Origin: Natronorubrum tibetense GA33
Lineage (GTDB): Archaea > Halobacteriota > Halobacteria > Halobacteriales > Natrialbaceae
Length of the DNA stretch: 64,000 nucleotides
Assembly (NCBI RefSeq): GCF_000383975.1
Contig: NZ_KB913017.1
Span: 248,001 to 312,000, forward strand
Reading direction: 5' to 3'
The position numbers and the translations under genes are program-made. How positions within the stretch are numbered: the stretch's first letter is position 1; each line of letters begins with the position of its first letter. The notes beneath the pieces are model-generated. The model saw only the letters and a program-made list of their open reading frames with translations, did not search any database and was not told the origin of the DNA. This document shows positions 1 through 8,926 of the stretch, piece by piece.

Positions 1-730
1 GAACGGCCGCGGCCTCGAGATCGGCCTGCTCCGTGACGCCGGTACGGACGAGCACTGTCGTCATACCTGCCCGTTCACCCAGCGCGATATCGGTGTTCAG
101 GCGGTCGCCGACGACGAGTGTCCGTTCGGGATCGCTCTCGAGGCGGTTCATCGCCGTCGCGGCGGCGATCGACGAGGGCTTACCCAGAATCGAATCGGCC
201 TCGCGGTCGGCGACGGCTTCCATCGCGGCGATGATCGCGCCGGAACCGGGGATGAGTCCGCCGTCGATCGGAATCGTCGCGTCCGGATCGGTCCCGTAGA
301 ACGGCACGTCGCCCTCGAGCGCCCGCAGGGATTCCCAGAGCGTCCCGTAGGAGAACTCCTTGTCGAACGACCCCAGCACGACCTCGGCGGCGTCCGGATC
401 GTCGGTTACCTCGACGGCCGCGTCCTCGAGAATCGTCACGAGTCGGTCGCTGCCGACGAGGTAGACCCGTTCGTTCGGATGGGTCGTCGCGAGATACTCC
501 GCCGACACCGTTGCGGAGGTGAGGACGGCGTTCGGATCGACCTCGATTCCGTAGGGCTCGAGCGTCTCGCCGTAGTGGTCGCTCCCGCGCGTCGGATTGT
601 TCGAAAACAGGAGTCTGTCGATGCCTGCGTCCTCGAGCGCGTGCAGGCCGTCGGTCACGTTCGGCAGCAGTTCCTCGCCGCGGACGATCGTCCCGTCGAC
701 ATCCAGGATCGCCGCCTCGTAGTCGGTCAT
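1..730 (-). CDS. HAD-IIA (NagD/AraL-like) sugar-phosphate phosphatase, 3' end outside window
   Basis: The start is ATG at 730 and the reading frame is open to the window edge, so the C-terminus is missing. The protein begins with the HAD motif I DVDGTIVRG (residues 10-18), followed by LLFSNNPTRG, the HAD motif II region typical of the NagD/4-nitrophenylphosphatase branch. The late segment GKPSS...VGDRLNTDIALG carries the motif III lysine and the motif IV acidic pair. Family members are cytosolic Mg-dependent phosphatases acting on small phosphorylated sugars or nucleotides; the substrate cannot be read here. The family call is firm, the substrate unknown. Confidence 0.9.
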   Translation of the reverse strand, partial: MTDYEAAILDVDGTIVRGEELLPNVTDGLHALEDAGIDRLLFSNNPTRGSDHYGETLEPYGIEVDPNAVLTSATVSAEYLATTHPNERVYLVGSDRLVTILEDAAVEVTDDPDAAEVVLGSFDKEFSYGTLWESLRALEGDVPFYGTDPDATIPIDGGLIPGSGAIIAAMEAVADREADSILGKPSSIAAATAMNRLESDPERTLVVGDRLNTDIALGERAGMTTVLVRTGVTEQADLEAAAV

Positions 731-790
731 CGACCGTCTCTACGGTCGACCGGCGATTGAGTGTTGGGTTTGGGGAGGGTCTCGGTGAAC

Positions 791-874
791 TATCGTAGCA
801 ACTGAAAGACAATGCACACCCGACCGCAGAACGGCGTTGCGATCGATGTGCACACCGTTTCAGTTGTTACTATA
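791..874. repeat. MITE-like inverted repeat
   Basis: The left end TATCGTAGCAACTGAAA (791-807) and the reverse complement of the right end TATAGTAACAACTGAAA (858-874) match at 15 of 17 positions. The inner arms are also partly complementary around the shared GTGCA/TGCAC-type segments, so the 84-bp unit could form a long imperfect hairpin. It lies between two minus-strand genes and has no coding capacity. Short elements with conserved terminal inverted repeats are usually non-autonomous derivatives of insertion sequences; the parent transposase is not in this window. Seen: the inverted repeat. Inferred: mobility. Confidence 0.5.
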
Positions 875-970
875 CTCACAACGGTTGCGGTCAGCAGCGG
901 ACGAAGCAGTACCGACGCGAACCCTCGTTTCGCGTTCCCCGTTTGCGGACGGAGCCCTTCCTGGCGAATG

Positions 971-1360
971 CTACCGAGAACGCTCGAGTTCGAGTTCCTC
1001 CGTCTCGATCCCGGCGGCTTCGGCCTGTTCGTTCGAATCGATCAGTCGGTCCAGTTTCGTCTCGAACTCCTCGTCGGAGAGTTCGCCGGCGGCGTATCGT
1101 TCCTGGAGTTTCGTGACGGGGTCAGGTTCGGCTTCCGACTCGTCAACTGTGGCATCGTCCGAACGCATCTCTTCCGTCTCCGAGCGCTCCACGAGATACC
1201 AGATGAGAAACGACGTCGCGACGAACAGGAGCGTGATCGCGAGGGCGAACCACGGGCCGGCCAACAGCAAGACGGCGATGATCACGATGTCGGCGAGGAC
1301 GAACTTGATGGCGAAGATCTCCGTGAGACTGTAACTCCGACCATCGCTCTCACTGCCCAT
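971..1360 (-). CDS. Small two-helix membrane protein with C-terminal SHOCT domain
   Basis: The chosen start is ATG 1360 (MGSESDGRSYSL), giving 129 residues; an upstream in-frame ATG at 1507 would add an Arg-rich stretch that looks non-coding. Two adjacent hydrophobic helices (about residues 13-50) precede an acidic linker. The C-terminus holds a short SHOCT-type motif, LQERYAAGELSDEEFETKL, at about residues 85-105. SHOCT domains often sit at the C-terminus of small membrane proteins and are thought to mediate oligomerisation. No functional partner is evident next door. Confidence 0.85.
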   Translation of the reverse strand: MGSESDGRSYSLTEIFAIKFVLADIVIIAVLLLAGPWFALAITLLFVATSFLIWYLVERSETEEMRSDDATVDESEAEPDPVTKLQERYAAGELSDEEFETKLDRLIDSNEQAEAAGIETEELELERSR

Positions 1361-1528
1361 AGCCGACGTTCGGGGCGTCCGGAAATAATTGTAGGGATCG
1401 GTCACGACAAGTGACAGTATTGCCCCAAACCGCGATCGACGGGAGCAGCGATCGAGACGTTGCCGCCGACGACCGACAATCCGTGCGAGGTGGGAATTCT
1501 TTTGCACGCACCGTCCCTACGGTCGGCT

Positions 1529-1999
1529 ATGACACTCGAGGTCGAAGCCCCCGATCCGCCGGAACTGGACTTCGTCGATCCCAACGAGTACGAGGACGCC
1601 ACGATCAGTGCCGACGGCAACGAAGAGATCGACTACCGCCGCGAGGAACTTCAGGACTTCCTTGAGGAGGGCGCCTGGGAGGAAGCGATCGAGGAGTGGT
1701 TCGAGGACACCGATCTCGACGAGCGCGCGTACGGGATCGCTCGAGACCTCGATCTCTTCGCCGGCTTCGACTTCTTTTGGGACGATTTCGCCGACCGTGT
1801 CGGCTATCACGCTCCCGGGATTCCGGAGGACTGGCAGGAACGGGAGTACCATCCCGACCTCGATACGTGGGGCACTGTCTCGTCGATCAACGCCGAACTG
1901 ACGGAGTTCGGCCAGATCGTCTCGGTGATCCTCAAAGAGGAATACATCGACTGGGAAGCCGAGTACGAACCGCCGGAGGATCTGCCGGATTTCGACTGA
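1529..1999 (+). CDS. Conserved acidic haloarchaeal protein, function unknown
   Basis: Start ATG 1529 (MTLEVEAPDPPELDF) gives a 156-residue, very acidic soluble protein; upstream in-frame residues look like non-coding sequence. It is rich in Trp, Phe and Asp/Glu (for example LFAGFDFFWDDFADRVGY) and has no Cys, signal peptide or membrane segment. The composition and regular codon use are those of a genuine haloarchaeal gene. I do not recognise the family and propose no function. It stands alone between the SHOCT gene and a minus-strand zinc-ribbon gene. Confidence 0.75.
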   Translation: MTLEVEAPDPPELDFVDPNEYEDATISADGNEEIDYRREELQDFLEEGAWEEAIEEWFEDTDLDERAYGIARDLDLFAGFDFFWDDFADRVGYHAPGIPEDWQEREYHPDLDTWGTVSSINAELTEFGQIVSVILKEEYIDWEAEYEPPEDLPDFD

Positions 2000-2109
2000 C
2001 GAAGCGAGCGACAACGAGATAGAGACGCCAGCGATACCGCTCGAGCGCTACGATTCGAAAGTGGCGGTGAACTGTTGGGTGAGCTGTGGGCTGGTGTCGG
2101 TCGAGCGGA

Positions 2110-2244
2110 CTACTCGCGCCCAACCGCGATACTTTTCGTGGCACCGCCACAGTCCGGACAGAGCGAGTCGGTCGCTTCGCGGTAGCCACAGTCACAGCAC
2201 TCGTAGTACGATCGAGTCGGGGTGTACGGATCGGAGTAGATCAT
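2110..2244 (-). CDS. Tiny rubrerythrin-like zinc-ribbon protein
   Basis: ATG 2244 to TAG 2110 encodes 44 residues: a short N-terminus (MIYSDPYTPTRSYYE), then CCDCGYRE and, 11-13 residues later, CPDCGG, giving two CxxC knuckles of a zinc ribbon. Haloarchaeal genomes carry many such single-ribbon proteins, annotated as rubrerythrin-like domain proteins; they bind zinc, and their roles are mostly unknown. It is monocistronic. A second member lies at 4192-4320 with the same size and layout. Confidence 0.75.
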   Translation of the reverse strand: MIYSDPYTPTRSYYECCDCGYREATDSLCPDCGGATKSIAVGRE

Positions 2245-2454
2245 GTTGTGTTGAGATAACGCACCTCGAAAAAGCCTTCTCCTGATAGTCGTTCGAACAA
2301 CCAGATCGCGATAAATAACCTAGCATAGTGGACAAAACACAAAACTAGCCGACACTGGCGGACGACGTAGCGGTTGTCGGCCGTTCGATCGCTCGTCACC
2401 GACCGTTCAATCGTTCGGGTCGCGTTCACGCGGCCACCTCCCACGGCGGACCGC

Positions 2455-2637
2455 CTACCCGGACCACTCGCCGGCGAGGTCGCCGCCGACGTTCTTTCGC
2501 CAGTGGTCGAACTCGGTGTTACAGTCGGGGCTATCGTCGATGTGATCGACGAATCCGGCACCGGGCGATGCGAGTTTCTCCCCGCAGAACGGGCAGGCGA
2601 TGGGATCGGTCCAGTCCGTCGTGGTGTTTACTGCCAT
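2455..2637 (-). CDS. Small CPFC zinc-finger-like protein
   Basis: This 60-residue protein has CPFCGEKL near residue 15, a conserved GAGFVDHIDDSPDC segment and C-terminal NVGGDLAGEWSG. Two N-terminal Cys plus the His and Cys downstream could form a C2HC zinc site. I believe similar short proteins are widespread in haloarchaea, but no function is known to me. An AT-rich stretch with a TATA-like sequence (around 2662-2672) lies upstream in its direction. The rest of the 256 bp up to the MFS gene shows no other coding signal. Confidence 0.7.
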   Translation of the reverse strand: MAVNTTTDWTDPIACPFCGEKLASPGAGFVDHIDDSPDCNTEFDHWRKNVGGDLAGEWSG

Positions 2638-2893
2638 TGGTACCCGAATCTATCAGGATCGATCATATAGGTTTAGCCGGTTAAGATCTATTATAATTAA
2701 TGTGCCATATAACCACAATACTAGATCAATACTCGCCGCGTAAAATCCCCCGTTCGATACCACAGCGTCCCGCCGGACCGAGAGATCGCTCATCGTCCGT
2801 TGCACCGGTGCGACCTCGAACAGTGATCGAGCCTCGAGTCCGGAATCGGAGACTATTCCCCCGTCGCTTCACGTATCTTCCCTCGAGAACGAG

Positions 2894-4114
2894 ATGTCGG
2901 TTCGAGAGCGGGCCGGTCGGCTTACCCACTACGACGTCCTCGTAGTCACCGCAGCGATCTGGTTTCTCGCGAAATTCCTCCGATACGCCTTTCCCCCGCT
3001 GTTCGAGTCGTTTCAGCTGAGTTACGGCGTCTCGAACGCCGTACTCGGTGCCGCGTACACCGGATTCATGCTCGTCTACGCCGCGATGCAGTTCCCATCG
3101 GGCGTGCTCGCGGACCGGTTCGGATCGGTGGCCATCATCACGACAGGCGCAATCGTCGCGGCAGTCGCCGCACTCGTCCTCGTCGTCGACTCGCCGTTTC
3201 TCGTCCTCGTCGCCGCCATGCTCGTGATGGGTGCCGGCACGGGCGCGCACAAGACCGTCGCGGTTCGGCTGCTGTCACAGGCCTATCCCTCTCGAACGGG
3301 CCGAGCACTCGGGGTTCTCGATACGTTCGGCGCCTTCGGCGGCGTCGTCGCTCCGGCCGCCGTCGTCGCCGTTGCCGGCATGGGTTTCGCGCTGGGGGCG
3401 AGCTGGCGCCTGATCTTTCTGGTCGCCGGAGCCGTCGGGCTCGCGCTCGCCGTTGCCTTCTGGATTCGAGTGCCGAAACGGGTCCCGAGCGCCGCCGAGG
3501 GCGACGCCGCCACGAGCGCGCTCTCGGCTGCCGGGCTCTCCCAGTACGCGACGCTCTTTCGCGACTGGCGATTCTCGGTCTTCGCTCTCCTGACGGTGCT
3601 GTTTTCGTTCACGTACAACGGCTTCGTCGCGTTCGCGCCGCTGTATCTCACCCAGGAGGCCGGACTGGCCGATTCGACGGCGGGTTTGCTCTACAGCGCG
3701 CTCTTCCTCGCGAGTTTGAGCCAGCTCGCGACCGGCGACCTCAGCGACCGCGTCGGAAAGCTCCCGATCATCGTCTTGCTGCTCGGACTCGCCTCCGCCG
3801 CGCTGGTCGCGTTCATCTCCCTGACCGACACCGCCGGGCCGATCCTCCTCGGTGCCGCGTTGATCCTCGTCGGCGTCGGATCGCACGGCTTCCGCCCCGT
3901 CAGAGGAGCCTACCTGATGGCCGTGATCCCCGACGACGTCGCCGGCGGCGGACTCGGTGTCGTTCGGACACTACTGATGGCCGCCGGTGCGGTCGCCCCG
4001 GTGACCGTCGGGGCGCTCTCGGAGGTCGCCGGGTTCCAGCCAGCGTTCTGGCTTCTCGCGGCGTCGATCAGCTCCGCGACGGTGCTCGGCGCGTTGCTCT
4101 GGGTTTTTGACTAA
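2894..4114 (+). CDS. Major facilitator superfamily transporter
   Basis: A 406-residue polytopic membrane protein with about twelve predicted helices. The loop between helices 2 and 3 has the MFS signature region (PSGVLADRFGSVA, about residues 75-87), and a related GDLSDRVGK lies in the second half (about residues 280-288). The central cytoplasmic loop (RVPKRVPSAAEGD) separates two six-helix halves, as expected. The size is typical. The substrate cannot be assigned; the closest general type is a drug/anion or nitrate-type MFS permease. It is followed 78 bp downstream by a small zinc-ribbon gene on the same strand. Confidence 0.9.
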   Translation: MSVRERAGRLTHYDVLVVTAAIWFLAKFLRYAFPPLFESFQLSYGVSNAVLGAAYTGFMLVYAAMQFPSGVLADRFGSVAIITTGAIVAAVAALVLVVDSPFLVLVAAMLVMGAGTGAHKTVAVRLLSQAYPSRTGRALGVLDTFGAFGGVVAPAAVVAVAGMGFALGASWRLIFLVAGAVGLALAVAFWIRVPKRVPSAAEGDAATSALSAAGLSQYATLFRDWRFSVFALLTVLFSFTYNGFVAFAPLYLTQEAGLADSTAGLLYSALFLASLSQLATGDLSDRVGKLPIIVLLLGLASAALVAFISLTDTAGPILLGAALILVGVGSHGFRPVRGAYLMAVIPDDVAGGGLGVVRTLLMAAGAVAPVTVGALSEVAGFQPAFWLLAASISSATVLGALLWVFD

Positions 4115-4191
4115 TGACCCCCGGTTCGATCCGCGCCGAGCACCGATTTACCACGGAAAGAGTTAACACACCTCGTGACGTACTCGTTCGT

Positions 4192-4320
4192 ATGTCGCTC
4201 GCCGAATCACTCGAGTACGAGTGTCTGTCCTGTGACCACCGAGAGACGGTCACGGACGCAATCGTGAGCACCTGTCGGCGGTGTGGGGGCGAGATGCGCA
4301 ACGTGGATCGGGTTCGGTAG
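4192..4320 (+). CDS. Tiny rubrerythrin-like zinc-ribbon protein
   Basis: Start ATG 4192 (MSLAESLEYECLSC) yields 42 residues with two knuckles, CLSC and CRRC, spaced 15 residues apart and ending GGEMRN, a hallmark tail of haloarchaeal rubrerythrin-like mini zinc ribbons. A longer in-frame ORF reaches back to 4114, but those residues overlap the MFS stop region and look non-coding. The AGAGTTAACA stretch about 30 bp upstream could hold the promoter. Role unknown; zinc binding inferred from the four cysteines. Confidence 0.75.
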   Translation: MSLAESLEYECLSCDHRETVTDAIVSTCRRCGGEMRNVDRVR

Positions 4321-4504
4321 TCGGAGTCGCTGCACGGTCGAGTCGTCGCCACAGCGCGGATGTCCGTGAGCAGCGCCACCGATTTTTGCTGCCGTTCGTG
4401 ACCCCTCGAGAGACGATACTCAGCGGTCAACCGACGAGAACTCGGTGTTCGGTTCCAGAACGTGACTGATACGGTGACCGACTGCGATCACCGTCTCGAT
4501 CGCC

Positions 4505-7500
4505 CTACCGGCTGAGGGCGACTGCGGCCCCGAACAGCACGAATCCGAGCACGACCGCGACGGCACCGACGACGGCGTCGCCGGCGAAGAGAAGTGTCCC
4601 GCCGGCGACGAGTCCGGCACCGCCACCACCGGCGGCCACCGGGATGCCGAGTTGCTGGACGGTACTCGAGTCGGATCGGCTCTCGTTCTCCGGTTGAGAC
4701 TGCTGTTGATTCCGTACCTCGTCCAAATCCGCACGGAGGGCTTCGATATCAGCGTCCTGGGTCTCCAACTCCGTCCCGTCGACGGCCGACTCGAGGTCCT
4801 CGATCTCTGCTGCGAGCGTGTCGAGTCGAGCGTCGTGGCTCTCGAGGTCGGTCGCGTGGCTCTCGAGTCGGTCCCCGTACTCGCTCGTCCGATCGTCGAG
4901 CAGTTCGGTACGGGCAGCGACCTCGTCGACTCGATCTTCCGCGTCGTCGATCTCGTCCGCGAGGCCCTCGATGCGGTCGGGGGCGTCGTCGAGCGCAGCG
5001 GTCTCCTCCCGCGTCGAGGTGATTTCGCGCTCGAGAGTTTCGATCGTCTTCTCGAGCGCCGCAACATCGTCTTCGGAGACGGACGTCTCCTCGAGCCTCG
5101 TCACGCGTTCGTCGACCGTAGCGACACGCTCGCCAAGGTCATCGACCGTCGTGTCGAAATTCCCGACCGTGTCGTCGAGGTCCCCGAGTTCGGCCTCGAC
5201 CGTCTCGGTAGTCGTTTCGACGCTCTCGAGTCGGTGCTCGACATCGGTGGAACGGCTGTCGACGGTCTCGAGATGCGACTCAAACTGATCCGTTTCGGCC
5301 GCCAACTCCGTCCGGAGATCGGCGACGGCATCCTCGAGGTCGTCCTCGAGCGCGTCGACGCGGTCTGTCAGTGTCGTCTCGACGTCCCCGAGTCGCGTTT
5401 CCACTTCCTCCACATCGGTCTCGAGCGTCCCGAGATCGCCGCCCACAGAATCGATCTCGGCAGTGAGCGATTCGACCGTCTCTCGCGTGTCGGTGAGCGA
5501 GTCGGACAGTGCTTCGACTGCGTCGTCGCTGACGGTCCCGCCGTCGAGTCGGTCGACGGCCGTCTCGAGCGCCTCGAGATCGTCTGCGACCGCCGTAATA
5601 TCGTTCGCAACCGCCTCGGTCGCGTCGCCGAGTTCACCCTCCAGATCGGCCATCGTTTCCTCGAGGCGTGACTCAAGCGTCGCTTCGAACGCCTCGACTT
5701 CGTCCGTGAGCTCCCCGACATCGCCGTCGATCGCCTCGAAATCGGCTGCGAGATCGTCGACCGTCGACTCGAGCGCCGTTCGGCCCTCGAGTTCGGCCAC
5801 CGTCTCCGAGACGGCCGTTATCGAGTCCCCGAGTTCGACGAGTTCCGCCTCGAGCGACGCGATTTCAGCTTCCACGTCGTCGACGCGGTCGCCGTCGGCT
5901 GCCGTCGAATCGATCTCGTCGATCGTCTCCCGAGCGTCCTCGAGTCGGCTCTCGAGATCCTCGGTGCGATCGGATACTGACTGCCGAACGTCGGCCACGT
6001 CGGTTTCGACCGATTCGATGTCGCCTTCGACAGCTTCGACGGTACGGTCGACGCGCTCGACGTCATCTTCGACCGTCTCGACCCGTTCGTCCATCGACTC
6101 GAGATCGTCCGTGACGGTTTTGACCTGATCGGCCGTCGACTCGAGATCGGTTTCGACCGACCCGACGCGGTCGTCCGTTTCGGCCAAGCGCTCGTCGACG
6201 CGCTCGAGCGTCGTCGCGGTCGCGTCGATCGCGTCGTCGAGTTCGGTGAGGCGGCCGTCGACGTTCTCGATCCGTTCGTCGACGGTCTCGAGTTCGGCAT
6301 CGACGGCGTCTATCTCGTCCGCGATCGTCGTTTCGACGGCGTCGATGGCGTTTTCGAGTCGCTCGCGTTCGTCGGCCGACCGCTCCGTCGCCTCGTCGAG
6401 CCGATCCGAGACGCCGGTGATCTCGACCGACTGCTCTTCGAGCCGCCCGGCGAGCCCTTTGGCTCGAGTCTCGAGTCGGTCGACGTCCTCGTCGACGCGC
6501 TCGAGCGCGTCGTCGAGTTTCGAGACGGTCTCCGTGACCGTCTCGAGGTCGGCTTCGGAGGGAGTTTCGGCGTCCAGCGCCTCCAGTTCGGACTCGAGCG
6601 CGTCCAGGTCCGTTCGCCGGTTCTCGAGTCGGTCGTCGAGCCGCTCCGTTCGATCGGTAATCGCCTCGAGATCGCCGGCGAGATCACCGATGCGGTCGTC
6701 GAGGGCCGCTCGTTCGTCCGCGGTGATTTCCTCGACCGACTCGAGGGTCGCTTCGACCGACTCGAGATCGTTCGTGAGATCCGTTTCGACCGACTCGAGG
6801 TCGTCCGTCAGTCCCGCTTCGACCGACTCGATATCCTCCGTCAGTCCCGTTTCGAGGGCGTCGAGATCCCCGTCCAGCCCCGTCTCGAGTGCGTCGAGGT
6901 CTCCCGTGATGTCCGCCTCGAGCGACTCGATATCGTCGACGAGCGTTGATTCCACTCCCTCGATATCGTCCTCGAGCGCGTCGAAGGCCGCCGACAGCCC
7001 GTCGAGTTCGTCCCGCAGGTTGCTTTCGAGTTCGTCGACCGTTCCCTCGCTCGCGTGCGTCTCGCTTTCGGCTTCGAGGTCCCGCAGGTCGTCGGCGAAC
7101 GCCTCGAGTCGCTCGTCGAGGTCCGCGACGGTCTCGGCGTCGGCCGCCCGCTCCTCGACGTAGTCGAGTTCCTCGAACGCGGACTCGAGATCGGTGCGGA
7201 CCGACTGTATCTCCTCGTCGCGGGTTGCGAGTCGGTCGAACAGTTGATCGATGGCGTCGTTCGACCGGTCGCGATCCGTCTCGGCCCCACTGCCGACCGC
7301 GTCGTCGAACGCGAGAGTCGTTCGGCTGCCCGCGCCACTCGCCTCGGCCGTGTCTATCGCGGGCTCGTCTCCGTCGGAGCCACCGCCGTCGGAACCGTTC
7401 TCCGACCACGTAACGTCCTCGTAGGCGTCGACGTCGTCCTCGGCGGCTGCGAGTGCCCCTCTGGCCGCACTCGAGGCGGGATCGTCGGCCAGACGGACCC

Positions 7501-8392
7501 CGCGAACCGAGAACGGCAACGGTGCGGCGTCGAACCGGCCGCCGAGCAGGTACTCGAGCCCCTCGACGGTCCCCGGCCCGGCGACTGCGATCGGGACGGC
7601 TAACCCCTGTTGGACGTCGTTCTCGTCGGCTTCGGTCTCGAGCGCGTCGACGACGTCGCCGATCAGCGCGTCGAACGCCTGTGCGAGCGCGCTCTCGATA
7701 TCGCCGGACGCCGCGTCGGGATCGAGCGTAAACTCTTCGAGCACGCTCGCGACCCGTGCGGGCTCGTGGCCGGTATCGCCGGCCGCACGCTGGACGACCC
7801 ACTCGCTCCCGTTGCCCACTGAGAACGCAAGCGCGGGAACGCCGTAGTAGGCCAGCGAGATGCTCGTCGTCTGCGGGCCGATACAGATCCCCAATCCGGT
7901 GTAGTTGTCGCCTGCGAACTGATCGTAGACGACGGCGAAGCCCCTGCTGGTCGGCGTCGCGTCGACACCGAGATCCGTGAACACCGATTCGAGGGCATCG
8001 CGGTGTGCGTCCGTCGGTTCCGCCGCGTCGACGACGGTTCCCGGCGTCGTGTAACAGAGTCGGTCGTCGTCGGTCTCGATCTCGAGTACGTCGTCGACGA
8101 GCGCCTCGAGGGCCGGTTCGACGTACTCGTCGACGGTGAGAACGCCGTGCGAAAACAGCGACTCGGGGGTTTCACCCGTCGCGTCGGTGACGGCGAGGGC
8201 CGCCGCCCCGACCGCGTAGGTGGTCTCGTCGTGTTCGACCAGTAGCTCCTCGTCCACCCCGTTACCGACCGACTCGAGGGTCTCGTCGTCGGTCGAAACG
8301 ACGACCGGCGGTACCGATTCGATCGCCACCCCATCGGCCGCGTCGGTAGCCGCACGGAGTGCCCCAGGTCCGATATCGAGACCGTGTCCCAT
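4505..8392 (-). CDS. Giant actin/Hsp70-like ATPase fused to long coiled coil and C-terminal membrane anchor
   Basis: Start ATG 8392 (MGHGLDIGPGALRAA) gives 1,295 residues; the further upstream ORF is Arg/Ser-rich and overlaps the promoter of the divergent gene. Residues 1-345 look like an actin/Hsp70-fold ATPase: phosphate-1-like GLDIGPGALRAA (4-15), phosphate-2-like GICIGPQTTSISLA (about 177-190) and adenosine-motif-like AVAGPGTVEGLE (about 289-300). An acidic Gly/Ser linker follows. Residues about 430-1235 are almost unbroken coiled coil, including successive 11-residue repeats such as LDALETGLTED. The last 60 residues hold two hydrophobic segments. The layout fits a membrane-tethered filament or scaffold protein. 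The fold call rests on motifs only; the cellular role is inference. Confidence 0.85.
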   Translation of the reverse strand: MGHGLDIGPGALRAATDAADGVAIESVPPVVVSTDDETLESVGNGVDEELLVEHDETTYAVGAAALAVTDATGETPESLFSHGVLTVDEYVEPALEALVDDVLEIETDDDRLCYTTPGTVVDAAEPTDAHRDALESVFTDLGVDATPTSRGFAVVYDQFAGDNYTGLGICIGPQTTSISLAYYGVPALAFSVGNGSEWVVQRAAGDTGHEPARVASVLEEFTLDPDAASGDIESALAQAFDALIGDVVDALETEADENDVQQGLAVPIAVAGPGTVEGLEYLLGGRFDAAPLPFSVRGVRLADDPASSAARGALAAAEDDVDAYEDVTWSENGSDGGGSDGDEPAIDTAEASGAGSRTTLAFDDAVGSGAETDRDRSNDAIDQLFDRLATRDEEIQSVRTDLESAFEELDYVEERAADAETVADLDERLEAFADDLRDLEAESETHASEGTVDELESNLRDELDGLSAAFDALEDDIEGVESTLVDDIESLEADITGDLDALETGLDGDLDALETGLTEDIESVEAGLTDDLESVETDLTNDLESVEATLESVEEITADERAALDDRIGDLAGDLEAITDRTERLDDRLENRRTDLDALESELEALDAETPSEADLETVTETVSKLDDALERVDEDVDRLETRAKGLAGRLEEQSVEITGVSDRLDEATERSADERERLENAIDAVETTIADEIDAVDAELETVDERIENVDGRLTELDDAIDATATTLERVDERLAETDDRVGSVETDLESTADQVKTVTDDLESMDERVETVEDDVERVDRTVEAVEGDIESVETDVADVRQSVSDRTEDLESRLEDARETIDEIDSTAADGDRVDDVEAEIASLEAELVELGDSITAVSETVAELEGRTALESTVDDLAADFEAIDGDVGELTDEVEAFEATLESRLEETMADLEGELGDATEAVANDITAVADDLEALETAVDRLDGGTVSDDAVEALSDSLTDTRETVESLTAEIDSVGGDLGTLETDVEEVETRLGDVETTLTDRVDALEDDLEDAVADLRTELAAETDQFESHLETVDSRSTDVEHRLESVETTTETVEAELGDLDDTVGNFDTTVDDLGERVATVDERVTRLEETSVSEDDVAALEKTIETLEREITSTREETAALDDAPDRIEGLADEIDDAEDRVDEVAARTELLDDRTSEYGDRLESHATDLESHDARLDTLAAEIEDLESAVDGTELETQDADIEALRADLDEVRNQQQSQPENESRSDSSTVQQLGIPVAAGGGGAGLVAGGTLLFAGDAVVGAVAVVLGFVLFGAAVALSR

Positions 8393-8549
8393 GCCGTCGA
8401 TGAGTCGGAGCGACCTCTTTGAGCTTTGGTCTCGAATACCAGATGTGAAAATCAGCGCGGAGCGCCGACACAGTGCGCGGAGTCGGCGACCGGCTCCCGC
8501 GTTCACCTGCCGGCATCCCGTTTTTCGCCGTCGGTCACGACCGTCGACT

Positions 8550-8891
8550 ATGGAACACGAACGCCAACTCGAGGCCGACCTCGAGGCGGCGATTCTGGAC
8601 GTCCGGCGGGACGACGACGAACTCGAGATCGGGCAGGTCAGCGAGTACCTGCTCTCCGAGGACCGTATCAATCGCTATCTGATCGGGCTTCAAGACGAGT
8701 GTACGCGCGCCTCGTTCTACTGTACGGCGACCAGGTCGATCGCCTACAAACCGGTTACGGGTGAGTCGCCGTCGAAACTCGTCGATACGGTTCCGGGTCT
8801 CGCCAACCGAAAACAGCTACGCGACTGGATCGTCGATCAGGAGTGGTCGTGGATTCACCCGCGATATCGGTGGCTGATCGAGTCCGAGTGA
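8550..8891 (+). CDS. Conserved haloarchaeal protein of unknown function
   Basis: Start ATG 8550 (MEHERQLEADLEAAI) gives 113 residues. The sequence is a compact soluble alpha/beta type with a motif-like VSEYLLSEDRINRYLIGLQ and a Trp-rich end (WIVDQEWSWIHPRYRWL). It diverges from the giant actin-like coiled-coil gene with a 157-bp shared upstream region, so the two promoters are close, but nothing links their functions. No Cys pairs, signal peptide or membrane segments. I do not recognise the family. Confidence 0.7.
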   Translation: MEHERQLEADLEAAILDVRRDDDELEIGQVSEYLLSEDRINRYLIGLQDECTRASFYCTATRSIAYKPVTGESPSKLVDTVPGLANRKQLRDWIVDQEWSWIHPRYRWLIESE

Positions 8892-8926
8892 AGCGAGCGG
8901 ATCGAACGACGGCAGTTCGGTCGACA

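Noticed and set aside
4652-5671. Long plus-strand open frame opposite the coiled-coil gene
   Set aside because: It is antisense to the regular coiled coil; high GC and codon bias keep the opposite strand open. Composition (Arg/Val/Glu mix) has no domain.
5463-7163. Ser-rich plus-strand open frames that look like repeat proteins
   Set aside because: They are the mirror of the Glu/Asp/Leu coiled-coil codons (GAC and GAG read as TCG and CTC), so the Ser repeats are an artefact.
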